NCBI RefSeq assembly: GCF_032362555.1
Contig: NC_083511.1
Coordinates: 6,386,001-6,450,000 of the forward strand
Length of the DNA: 64,000 bases
From: Amyelois transitella
Lineage: Eukaryota > Arthropoda > Insecta > Lepidoptera > Pyralidae
Direction: 5' to 3'
Numbering within the stretch: position 1 is the first letter of the stretch; each line of letters starts with the position of its first letter. Made by a program: the position numbers and the translations under genes. Shown here piece by piece: positions 49,153 to 61,400 of this stretch. Under the pieces are notes generated by a model. The model was not told the DNA's origin, made no database searches, and saw only the letters and a list, made by a program, of their open reading frames with translations.

Positions 49153-49714
49153 CTAAATGTAAATGTACATATGTATGTATTTGCTTATTTGGCTACCGAT
49201 GCGCTTACTGTGCAGGATTCCCTTCAGTTGTATGTAGGTAATTTTTGTTTATCGTCTACCAAAATAATTTTGTAAAGGTAACAAAATAGCCTTTGCAATA
49301 TATTCAGTTATAATTTTACAAAATTCCGATGGCTCATTAGGCAAGGTATAGCATCTGTGAGTTTGTAACTTTCCTTAATTTATGCTTGAGGAGTAAGCAC
49401 ATGCCGATAAAGATGTTTTAGCACGCGTAGATGTCGTTTCCAATTCCAATAACATTGGAAAATTCATATTAATTGTATATTGCTGGTCATTGAGCCATAT
49501 TAAGAAAAAAATGATCAGTAGTTTTAAATCTTGTTGGTAATAACATTTTACTTGTTGTTTACCTTACGTTACGTTGGTTATTTATAACTCAACTCTTTAA
49601 TTTTGAAAAATTTACTTATTCTTAAACCAATCAGATTAGCTCTGTGCAAAACTATCATAGTCCCAAATAAAGAACAACTCTATCTCTTCCCCTATCCAAT
49701 TCCAGGGACAAAAG

Positions 49715-49935
49715 GACTTTTACCAAGTAAAAAACCATGATCCAAGATTTGTTAGGTTTTCCCTGGTAAGAAGGTCACGGAGGTCAAAAATGATTGATAA
49801 TGCTGTGGTTCAACGGCAAATGTACTTATATGCCTTATGACCCGAAAGTCGTGAGTTGAAATCCCACAGGATGCGTACTTTATTAAAACTGTTTTCAGTC
49901 TGGTTTGGTAGAGGCTGTATCAAAAATGTAGAATC
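49715..49935 (+). repeat. SINE-D fragments
   Basis: About 49715-49790 carries the body block (aaccatgatccaagatttgt, ggttttccctgg, aaggtcacggaggtca). About 49805-49880 looks like a tRNA-like head (gtggttcaacggcaaatg, gtcgtgagttgaaatcccac). The order head-after-body suggests two adjacent insertions. Confidence 0.5.
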
Positions 49936-50159
49936 AATTTATATGTCATATATTATGTATATGACTCACAATCATAGAAAATAAGAAGCATGAACAAATT
50001 ATAGAAACGGTTAACGATTTCTACCTAACATTTGCACCTCACAGCCAGTAGCCGGAACCAAAGTAGTATCCCAAGAAGAACATAAAAAGCATTTACGAAT
50101 GGCCAAGTATCGTACGTGCAGAGCTCCCCACGGGCGCAGCCTCCAAATCACAATAAATC

Positions 50160-50330
50160 CGAACCGATAAGTAGTCGGCAGATTGTCGGCGCGGCGCGAT
50201 CAAAGGGATCACATGAAAGACGCCGCCCGCGCACTCCGGCTACATGTTTCATTTGACGCTGTTTCCATCGTAGATATACCTATATAAGCCGCTTGCTGTT
50301 TCCACAAACCGTTACGATACGACTGGGACC
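50160..50330 (+). promoter_or_regulatory. Promoter-like patch with TCF site and TATA-like box
   Basis: A GC-rich stretch contains GATCAAAGG (50198-50206, a full TCF consensus on the reverse strand) and a GCCGCCC near-Helper sequence at 50222-50228. TATATAAG follows at 50281-50288. No coding exon was found on either side, so the transcript it would drive is unknown; it might be a distal Notum promoter or enhancer. Confidence 0.3.
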
Positions 50331-51175
50331 TTTGTGAACTGACGTTTTAATTAATTTGATCATATTAAGGCTATTAAACTGTGACACGGGGCGGACGCCA
50401 GAACTAATCGAGGTTGTTCGTAACGATAAATTCCTTTGCGAATGTTTTCCATGACATTTAACAAACGCCTAATGTATCTTAAATTATGGTGCCTAAATAG
50501 ATAACGCATTTCATGGAATTTTCCATTGGGGTTTTTTTTAATTAGGAAATATATTTATATTTTTAACTATTTTTAGTAGGAAGTAAATAATATAAAGTAT
50601 CTACTAACATAACCGGATCACGGTGGTCTGACGGCTGTAGCATTTTACCTGAGCTGACCTTTCCACTGCTGGATAATCCAATAGTGGAAAAAATAAAAAG
50701 TGATCCTTGGTTCAAATTGAATGAAAGAAGTGTCACATACTAAAAACATAAAAATGCCTATTTTTTGGCTCCTAAAATATACTTAAATATTTTTATGGAA
50801 TTTGATTGCGTGGGACTTTTTGCATGTCAAATAATGCCTATTTATTCTTTTACCGCACCGTACACTACAACGGATTCGCGCTTTATTGCTAGTAGGTGCA
50901 ATTATTACTTTATATGCATGAAGCAATAACACTAGCTTTGAGCCGTCCGCTACTGGCGTCGCGTAATTAATTTGCCATAAACTAGACATGTACCTACCTA
51001 CATGGTTGAAGTAAAATGAAGCTTTAACTATGAAGTGAGTAGTACATACATTATAATCACATTGTTAGTTCTTTAAAGACTGAATGTGAGTGTCTCTGTC
51101 TTTTGCCGCCACAGCCATTTCACATAAGTACTTATGTCATTAAATAAATAGTTAATAGTCATTTTAAACATTATA

Positions 51176-51199
51176 TTCTATTCTATTCTATTCTATTCA
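51176..51199 (+). repeat. Pentanucleotide microsatellite (ATTCT)n
   Basis: About five tandem copies of ttcta/attct in an AT-rich intergenic stretch. Confidence 0.8.
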
Positions 51200-52440
51200 T
51201 AGGTTGGTATGTACGAAAACGTATAGCCACTTTAAAGTGAAAGTTCGAAACCGTCAAAAACTTGACTTTCCTATATCTAGACCGTCGTCATTAGTCCCCA
51301 GGGAGGATGCATTGAAGTATCATGTACATTCAATCAGTAACACAACTGTGTATATCAACATGACTTTTATTATTTTATATGACAGTTTAAACTTTTAAAT
51401 GATAATACATAGCATTTCAACATTCAAATAATATTTCCAATTATACATAGGTACATACATAAAAATTCTAAAAAATACAAAAACATACACATTCAATGGA
51501 ATATGATATTCTAGGCGAAAAAAAGATAAATGTTGCGACAGATTAAATTAATTTAAGGCACATTTGTCTATCACAGACGAAGCTACATATTAGTAGATTA
51601 ATGAATTCTTGGTTTAAAATATTCAAATTATTATGCGACTAATTTCTTGATATTTACAACGTCCTAAAAATTGATTTTGAAGTGCCAATCCGAAAGATAC
51701 TTTCTACTTTGATAAGCCTTTGCTTACACGACACAAATATTTACTTACAGACAAATATTTACTTAATTCTTAGTAAAAATAAACTTTTTCAATAATTTCA
51801 ATATTTTATTTTGCGTAGTTTCAACCAATCAAACACATTATTTAAGGGACAACACATAAGTAGAACTGGCCCCGAAGTAAGTTTTCTCCATATTATATTA
51901 TACCTATTGTATATCTCAGTGAAGCGAAAAATTATATACCAAAAAGTAATCAGAATAACTACATTTTAAAATATTTATTTCGAGATTCCATTACCGTATC
52001 TACTCATGTATTTAAATTTTACGCAAATAATAGGTAACAAAAACGTTGAAAAACGCTACGGAATTAAATTAAATTATTTTCCAAACACATTTTAATGTGT
52101 TTCTGATTTCTGATACAAATAAATATTATTTATTGTGACATTAACTTTTTCCAAAATAAGTAATAATGCACTGTATTACTAATATGTATCAGTCTAGTTT
52201 TTATTGCCAAAAACACATAAGTGACAACATATATTGCTACTTTAAAATTTAAAACTTTAAAATAGATATAATATCTACCTTAGTTAAATACAAACATACA
52301 TCAGCCTTTTAACACTTTGACAGCTTAGATACGTTTTAAAATCAACCATTACTTGGTTGAATAATAATTTAGAACATTATCTTACGCTGTCCTGTAAGGA
52401 TTTTCGTAGTATGAAGGTTGAAACTGCTACAACTATGGGT

Positions 52441-55400
52441 TCAACCAAGTGAGAAGAATTGTTTGCTGGGCAACTTTTGTCTCTGTTTCTTGAGGAATTC
52501 CCGCGCTTGTTTGTCTCCTTGTCTTGATTCTAGGGCTTTGATGGCATCTCCGTCTGAAAAAAGACGAAATAAATAAAAAAAATTAAACACGACGATGTTT
52601 ATGTATTTAAAAACTCATAATTCGGCGGTGATTTTATAACTAAAAAGTTTTTTTTAATATAAGGGGCTCCCAAAAATACTTTAATAATAAAGGGCAAAGG
52701 CGTTTTTTTACTACCTACATTATAGGTATAATGATATATAAAAAGTGGGCGCTAAGAATTGATGGTAGGACCCGCTATGAATTAAGTCTGCCTGTTTGTA
52801 ACCCAACTCTCTTTACCGGGAGGTCTCGCCTGTTGTATTGCCCACAGAGATGTTTAACGTGTCTTTTATTATCTGTGCCATTCGTCACAATACTGTTATC
52901 CGACCACCAGCCCTCCGATGCGCCCTTCTAGCCCAAGGCTCTACAAAACTTCTGATTATACGAGTCGAATCAAGGGATGTGACTACTAATAGCTTTTACT
53001 TTATCTAGCAGCATACCCTTGACTCCCTACGAATTCTTTTCAGTCTCCTTAGTTTTGCATTACTAACACCCTGTACAAGGGGACGATAAGAGCTGTTGAA
53101 AATTGTAAAACATACACTTACCGATACTATTAGGCTTAGTGAGTGGTAGATGTTGCTGTGGCAAACTGGTGATGGGCGCGGGAGTGTCGGGCACCTCGCT
53201 GAAGTGGAGGTAGGCCTCGCCCACGAATGTATTGCTCACGCTGAACATATCCTTGTCTTTGATCACCATGTGTAGGAGGCCGTCTTGCGTGTTACGCTGC
53301 TCGTGTGACAATGGGCTGAAGAAAAAACAATAACAATTATATATAACTAGACAAAGCCAAGTAACTTTTGTGAAATATAGAAACGTTCACTACTAATTTT
53401 TACTTGGTCAGATTTACTCACATTAAAAACATTTCATCGTACAAAGGGAAGAGATTCTTGTTGTGTGTTTGAGTTTTTGGCTTCACAATATTTGCGAATG
53501 TGTCCTCGGGTAGCAACGCAACTCGTACGTAGGAATCACATAAACCTGAAAAATGTATTTCGTAAATCAAAATTGCATGATAAAGGTAACGTTGCAATCA
53601 ACAATATAGGTATAAAAGGGCAACATTATACATTAATTTTTTTTAATTTTACAACACAGCACTAGTCCTTTTAAAGTGAACTCCATGATCGTAAGACAAC
53701 TCACCATTAGAATCCGTGGGCACTAAATTTCTAGCATTCATAATTTCTAATTTCAAATTGTCTTCCATGAACTGCGCTCGCACAGTCAGCATTCCCATCT
53801 TTGGTTCAGTGATTGCTTGCTGTTCCTGCCATCTTTCCAAATGGTACTGATGAATTAACTCCCGTGTCTCCATACCATGGATTTTAAGTAGATATTCAAC
53901 ACGTTTCAAAGTCTCTGACGTGTAAGTCTCTCTACTATCTTGCCGGAATGATTGTATCATAATTTTCAAACATTCGTGCAGATTTGAAAAGAATGACGGC
54001 GGTCGACGTTTCTGTAAAGTGAAGGCATGTGTTACTTTACATTTTCTAACTACTTACTTGAAACAAACATATTGGACATATAGGTTTTCACAATGCGCAT
54101 GACATTACATGGTTAACCCTTTACAACACTGTTCTCTTCGATCTTACAAAAAGAACATAAAGAAATAGGGAAATAAAAATGCTTATAGCTTTTGTCCCTA
54201 TCTTGAACAGGGTAATACCCATCATAAGAAATTACTATGCTTGACCTATTTGAAAAATATTTATATATGATGAATTGATCACACTGTATGTTATGATTAT
54301 CTAGAATAGCTTTGGAAATAGGTTTGACATTTTACTTACGTTGTAATTTATTATTGACTGTCCAATGCCAAGTAACCATATTAATTACCCATTCTAGGCA
54401 TACTTACTTAAAGCCCGTTAATTTTTCCAGCTTTCCAGCACCATGATTATTTCCCTGTTTCCTAATTTGATCGACACCACCATAAAAAACTAATAAATGA
54501 CTCCCATACATGCACCCACCACCACCATCACAAATGAGATAATCATATCTATTTATACATATAGTTACTACTTGCATACATTTTCAAAAATATATATCTA
54601 GGTAACGACTTCAATAGCTGTTGTTCTAATTAAAGAATCATGCACAGAAACAGATGATGTATGTTAACCAAATCAAGGATCTATTTTCGATCGATTTGAT
54701 AATCTTTCGAGTATTTTCAACCAAAACATACATCTATGTACTTGCAATATCTAAAATAAATGTAACACCAGACTTCACAAATCCATCAGTGCCCCATTCG
54801 TGGATTCAAGTGGGTAAGATAACATCTTAACACATGAATTGAAAAGGAACTGAAATTCATAAAATAAGCGGGGACTTGACTTATGATAGAAGGTATCTTC
54901 TAGGTAGGATATATTCTAAGTAAGCATTGCAAACACTTCACAAAATTCATATAACGCAACAGCATTCACACAGAAAGACCTCTTTGTTTTTAATATTTTC
55001 AGGCTCTGTCTGACCCATCAAGGACAAAGACGTGACAATGTTTATAAATGTAGAAAAGCTACGTCTACCAGTTTTTAAATACATTTCATTCTATCAATAA
55101 ATATAAACTATAATATGCATTTCACGAGACCTAGTAGTTATAAAGATACTAGTAACAAATACCAAGTGAATATTGTTGCGTTACCCACTATACAAAAAGC
55201 GTGTGCTATCTAAGTGTTCTGTTTACCGCAACCAAGAAGGCGGCTGTTGCTTTGCTCAAACGGAGACCTTTAAACAAGGCTACCTTGGGCCTTCGGTTCT
55301 ATCAAACAACAACAAGTAAATTAGGTTAAAGTGATCAGTGGCCAAAACTCAGCATTGTGTAGGTGATTTAGTATCCATTGGAACATGCCTTTAAATTGTG

Positions 55401-58400
55401 CAAAAAATGTGATCCTTTTTTGAAGTCGGTTAAAAATAAGAATTTATCACAATAAGTTGTAAATACTTTATGTATTCTGTCAAATTCCAAATCTGATACT
55501 CTACCACCATTTATGTAGTTTTAATTTGTCAAAACCAAGCTAAGAAAACCATGGATGTGATTGTTCTGATGATGATTTTGCAGTTGACACCCTCAATCAG
55601 TAACTGAATTTTGTCAACATTGAACCCGTAGATTTAATAACGATTAACGTTAATATTTCTAAAACACCCAATAGGTATTCAAAATATCTTATTAAATAAA
55701 CCATATTACTGACTATAAATAAATACTAAAAAGGTACACTAAGTGTATAGGTAGGTAGCTAAGTTAGGTGTCGTGCATTTTTTTTATTTGCGTGCGTTAC
55801 TAACTCAACGTTATTTACCCGAAACAACATAGATTTATCAATACAGCCGGGGTATACTTTATTTTTTCCGAAATATCTACGCCTATACAAGCGAATACGG
55901 GTGACGAGAGTTTCTTTCTACAAAATGAAAAATTAGTTATTAGTTTACAATAAATAACCAGATTCCGTAATATATTTTGTCAATAAAATACTAAGTTCTT
56001 AATTGCTGTGACAAATTAATAAAAAAGTCTTAGTAATAAACACATACAAAAACATCTCAAAATATACCATGAAATCCAGTATTAATAACGAAAAGAAAAT
56101 TAAATATTAATAACTGAAAACGCATAACACAGAATAGCCAAAGAATGTTAAAAAGTAAATTCCAAAACATTAGTTAGTACTTCTGAGACCAAACTGTTCT
56201 AATTTTAGGTTATGTCAAAATTCTTACCTCGAGATTAGACTGTATAAGTTCATACAAAACGTCTCCTAATTGTTCCCAGACAATATCTAATGTTCTGGAG
56301 AAGTTTTCGTTGTTGAGGTGCTGGTAGAGAGTGTCGAGGTTGGCCTCGATGTAGCGCATCACGCGGTCCATACTCGAGCAGTCCTGGTGCAGCAGCTCCG
56401 CGCCTTCCAGCAGCAGCCGCGTGATGGACGGGATCATCTGGCAAGGCGTACAACAATTAGCCTAACATGCCAACCTTCATAATCTGATTCCGGTTGCGTC
56501 CTTACCTCTATGTGATATATGTAAGTACCTATACATGCATACATAGGTACATAAAATAAAGCTTCTTTCCGGAGAAGTAGGCAGGGACTCATTTTTCCAC
56601 TTGCTACGATCTCTTCATACAGCATATCGTCGCTAAAGTGATATTTGTATGAATATGTGGTCAAAGGACTGGGTGAAAGTAAACACCTGTAGGTAAAGCT
56701 TTAAACTATGTGATTGTCAAAATTCGGGCTCCTAGAGCCCAACTGATGTGCATTGATACGAGTAAACACACATAAGCACTTACCCTTTTGACCATCATAG
56801 CCAGCAAGTCGACAATATTATTCTTCACCGTATCGATGGCGTTACTAATGACGTTGTGTAAGGTGTCTTTGCATCTGCAACGAGAAACTGGACTTTAGTC
56901 ATCATCATTAACAGTTTTTGAATTACACCGCGAGATCAAACTCCTTTTTTTGGGAAAAAGAGATAATGTTATAATAATGTTTTAAAGTAGTTTATATTTA
57001 ATTTTGTTTTTATTGACCTTTCTTATTATACACAAACGCCTCACCAACCCGCCAGACAAAGGCTGTCATGCGGATTTCAAAAATTACATATACCTACAGA
57101 ACCGCAACTTTCAAATTTAAGCGGGATTGTTGCTAAATGTATATTAGCCGTAATACTAGTATATAAAAGCTTTTTTATTTTACTAATCACCTCTGTGCTT
57201 CAGCCGGTGTTCTTGTTTCGCACATCTTCTCTATGATCTCATCCATCCCCAACTCTTCTGCGAAGGGTCGCAGACTCTGGCGCACGTAGTCAATATTGTT
57301 GATGGCCACGCACCATTCCGTGGTCACCTCGAAGCGCTCCTCGTACACGGTGGTCACCACGCCAATGTTGTCCACGCGACCCGCCATCTTTTCCGAGTAG
57401 AATACGCAGCAGCGGCAGATGTCCTGGATTTTTTTATAAATACTTTACGTTTATGATTAAACAGAGCAAACAGTCTTAAAAAGATTAAAAATCCACGTTT
57501 CGAATCTTAATTCTTAACCTTCGATCATGTTAAGCAGTCCTAGGAACTCAGTACTTTTGTTTGTACATACACCTCTTTACAAAAACTTACCCTTTAAAGC
57601 GATTCTTAAGGAACATTTTAACACAAAAATTACATCTCAGTATGCTGTAATAGCCCTCTACATCGGGCCACACTTATTGCATCAAAAAAATTACATCTTG
57701 ATTTTGAACTTTAAGCATCAAGTTATCAAGTTCCACAGTCTTGTCGATATTTCTAATCATTGAGCTATTTCTAAGAAGTATCAAGCTAAAATAGCACTTA
57801 CATCAATAATTTTGGCCACAAAAGTGTAACAGCCTTCCACGTCAGGCCATGCCAATTGCTGCCAAAATATCTTGATCTGATAGAAGATCGCGAGGGTATC
57901 GACCCCGGAACTGCTGTATTTGACATTGGCGTCCACTGGCACCAAGTTGTCAAGTTCTACAGCTTTCTCCACGCGAGTCAACGCCTTATAAGCCGCGATC
58001 TCCAACCACTGAGCGACCCCTCCGAAGAACCACGAATGGAACTTTGATATGGCGTACGAGTTCCAATCGGTTTCGTTTAAACCTTGACCTAACCTGGAAA
58101 GTAAAAATAGAAAAATAAACTAAACATCAAATTTTTGAAAGTCGTTCGATATGTAAAAAGCAATAGCTTGTTTAAAAACTACATCTTAAGAACAGTCAAC
58201 GGTTTGAGGCATGTAAGAAGATCACGTTTCATAAATGGTTTGAATTAACCACCATAAACTAGCGTACAGGACAACATACTAGCTTAAATAAGTACATTCA
58301 AATATATTTCGTTGCCTACTGTTATGAAATCTTTGAAAAAATGTAGGGACGATACTTGTTTTTTTTTTAACCTGTAGAATACAAATTTGATATAACATAG

Positions 58401-61400
58401 ATATGAGGAGTAATACTTACGTCAAAAATCTCTGCAAAGTCAGATACAATTGGAATAGTGTTGTACCCATTGCTAGCGGCTCATTGTCGACTTTAGGGTC
58501 TCCAAGTCTGGTCTCTCCGTTGATGCCTCCCGCCAGGTGTACGCTTTTAGTCGAGCCTTCATCGTATTGTAATCTTTTCAGACTTTTACATACTTCCTTC
58601 GCTTCGGGCTCTACAAGCGAGGCGATTTTTTGCTCATATAAACCATACAGTGCTTTGGAATATGGAAAATTCATTGTTCTGTAATAGAGAAAAGTGTTTA
58701 GATTAAAATAGTTCCATTATTTAAACAAAGAAATTTAAGACCGAAACATTTGTACCTTTGATAGCTACAAACTTTTTTTACCAATATGTATAGAGCAGTA
58801 ATATAATTTTACTATTAGTTCTTACTTCTACTTCTTGCGTAAATTCGGTTACATTCTCACCTCTATGGAAAGGAGCCTGGAGTATGACTTTTATCCGTAA
58901 AGCGCAGCCACAAGTAAAATGGCATTACCACATCAACTTTTCTACCCTACTACTGAGCTATCTGAATTTTGAAAAGTAACTTACTCAACAAAAACTCTAT
59001 CGTAATATTCGAGGGCTCTCTGCAAGTCCGACCGCACCAACTGTATCACCCTAATGAGATGTTCCAATCTTGATTCCTCTGTCTTCTCCTTACATTCGTT
59101 ATTGTCTAGAATATGCACGAACCAATCAGAAGCCCCTTGCAACACAGCCTGATTCAAGACTTCATTTATATCCAATTTTTTCCCTTCAGTTCTCAACCAA
59201 CCGTAAGAATTTACAGGGAATAACTCTATGCTCTCTGGTGCGTCTAATACTGATAAATTGTAAAGAATGTGTAACACTTCTCGTAAAGTCTTCATGGCAG
59301 TTTTCTCGCCAGCAGTCTTTTTCCTCAGTTTCCTTATGTAACTGAAACAGGTTGGAAGCAGTTTCTTCGCTCCATCCCAGAATAGCTTGACGTCTTCTTC
59401 CTTTACTAGACCTGAAATGAAAAAAACTTTTCTTATAGTATCTTGACTTTTCAAATTTACCAAACACTAAATGACGGATTGCATGCAAGGATCATAGCAA
59501 GTTGAAATGATCTAGTGATCTCTGCTTTCCACTCCGAGAAAGAAGAATTACGTATGTATGTACTCGTATATTTACCGGATTGCAGCGGTTTGGTGATCTT
59601 CTCCAAGAGTTGCGTAAAGAGGGCGAAGCTGAGCGGATGGTCGACGGTGACGGCGCAGTACACTGCCCACTGCGCCAGCGCATTGTCGGCGGCGGACAGC
59701 CCGCTCTGGGCCGCGTGCTGGATGATGATGGCTTCAGCAGGCGCGCTGAAGTTGCCGCACCACCAGTATGGAGCCACCTGGAAATACGTATTTATTCGCT
59801 TTTAGTCCAGACGGTGGACTGGCAGCGAAAAAAAAAATAGTATGTGCCGGCTGCTCTCGCGCAGATTGTAAAAGTCAATCTGGAGAAAGGTTTATTAACT
59901 TAAATTTCTTCTTTTAGACAGTGGGCTAGCCATGCCATTGTCACTATTCCTGAATCTAAATTCCATCAATAAGCCATCCGACTGAACGTCGCCTTTGCTC
60001 CATAAGTAATGTCAAGTCTTAAGTGGGTTCTAATCTTTCATATTTTCCCTATGACATTAGCAAAAAATACAATAGCAAAAAATAATTGCAGAAATCATTG
60101 GTTAAACCATTAATTTTAAGTCTATGTTGTAATTTAATAGGTGATCGATCATCTTGGGTAATTAACCACACGCGAGTCATTTTGCTGGGTTGTAAACATT
60201 CGGCCTTCGACCATATGCTGGTTACTTAATTAATTACTCCTCCTTTTTAACAGTAGAAAATTAACTGAGAATGTGTATACAGTGATTAGTGAAATATCAA
60301 CTTAATTTAAAATAGAAAAAATCAATGCATTCACTACTATGAAATTACAACTAAACGATATAATCAAATATTTCATTTCAGCTTAATTAAAATCAGTGTT
60401 TATCTTTGTGTTAATAGATATGTATCGTTTCACTTATATAGATTACAAATGCCTACCTTTGAGTTCTCCAACTCGTGCAATAACAGTATCCTGAGCAGAT
60501 GTCGATGCTCCTGCGCAGCCACTTGCGAGTTCTTCTCTGAAGAGAAGCCTAGTCGTACCTTCACGACGCCCTGTCGCCGCAACTTACTCTTCTTACTTAG
60601 ATTGAACCACATGGTCATGCCGTGCGCGGGGATCGACTGAAATTTTCGTGGTTTAATTTAAATTGGCATTGCATTTGAATTGATCGAATAAATTAAGCTA
60701 AATATGTGAGTTTTAATCAAAATTTGGCCGTTTGTTACTTTAATAGTAAGTTTAATAGCATGGCACTATTAACAACTAAATGAACATCGTCATTTAGCCC
60801 TATCCTGGTCCTGTTTGTCCCGATTATATATATGTATGGACATACGAGTCCAAATCCACTTTATGAAGTGGTGATAGTTTTTAAGAAGAGCCGGTAACCA
60901 CACGGCATGAAGGTAAATATTTATAAATTCAAATAGGTTCATGACAAAAATATGAATGTAAAAGCAGTTTGCGAGATTATAAGGCATTCAAAGGCAAAAT
61001 AAGCAATACATGTAGGTACTTAGTATTTTAATAGGTATGCGCGATTCGCATTGCTGATGACTTATTTTGCATATTTCTGACTTGTTATCATCACTATTTG
61101 AGTTCACTCCGTCGCATATCGTCGAGGTATAATTAAAGCTAACCACATTTGTCCCGTATATATTTATTTATTTATTATAACCACATAACAAAGCATTCAA
61201 CAAACAATAGAAATAATATACCTACGCCAAGTTATAATTAAATCAAAATATTTTGTGAGCACATGTTCATTTAGGAATTGGTTATTTAACTACTCTGTCT
61301 CAACCTTGCGTTTGAGCTCATAATCTTCATATAAAGCGGATCAAATAAAACTACTAAGATGTTTCATATTACTTCGAACAGCCAGGAAATAAAAAGAGAA

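Larger units (their letters stand above)
42690..52440. other. 9.75 kb upstream of Notum: repeats and candidate regulatory DNA
   Basis: No gene is confidently recognised. Contents in order: SINE-D (43614-43975), 76 bp tandem duplication (44524-44661), a TIR element (45124-46155), a GC-rich island (about 46280-46880) with a TCF/Helper cluster, a perfect hairpin (47249-47306), a tRNA-like SINE head (48824-48875), SINE-A (48921-49152), SINE-D fragments (49715-49935), a promoter-like patch (50160-50330) and a pentanucleotide run (51176-51199). The missing 5' exon(s) of Notum should lie here. About 51400-52440 is AT-rich and probably includes the 3' UTR of the Unc-13 gene (minus-strand AATAAA at 52129-52134). 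Confidence 0.5.
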
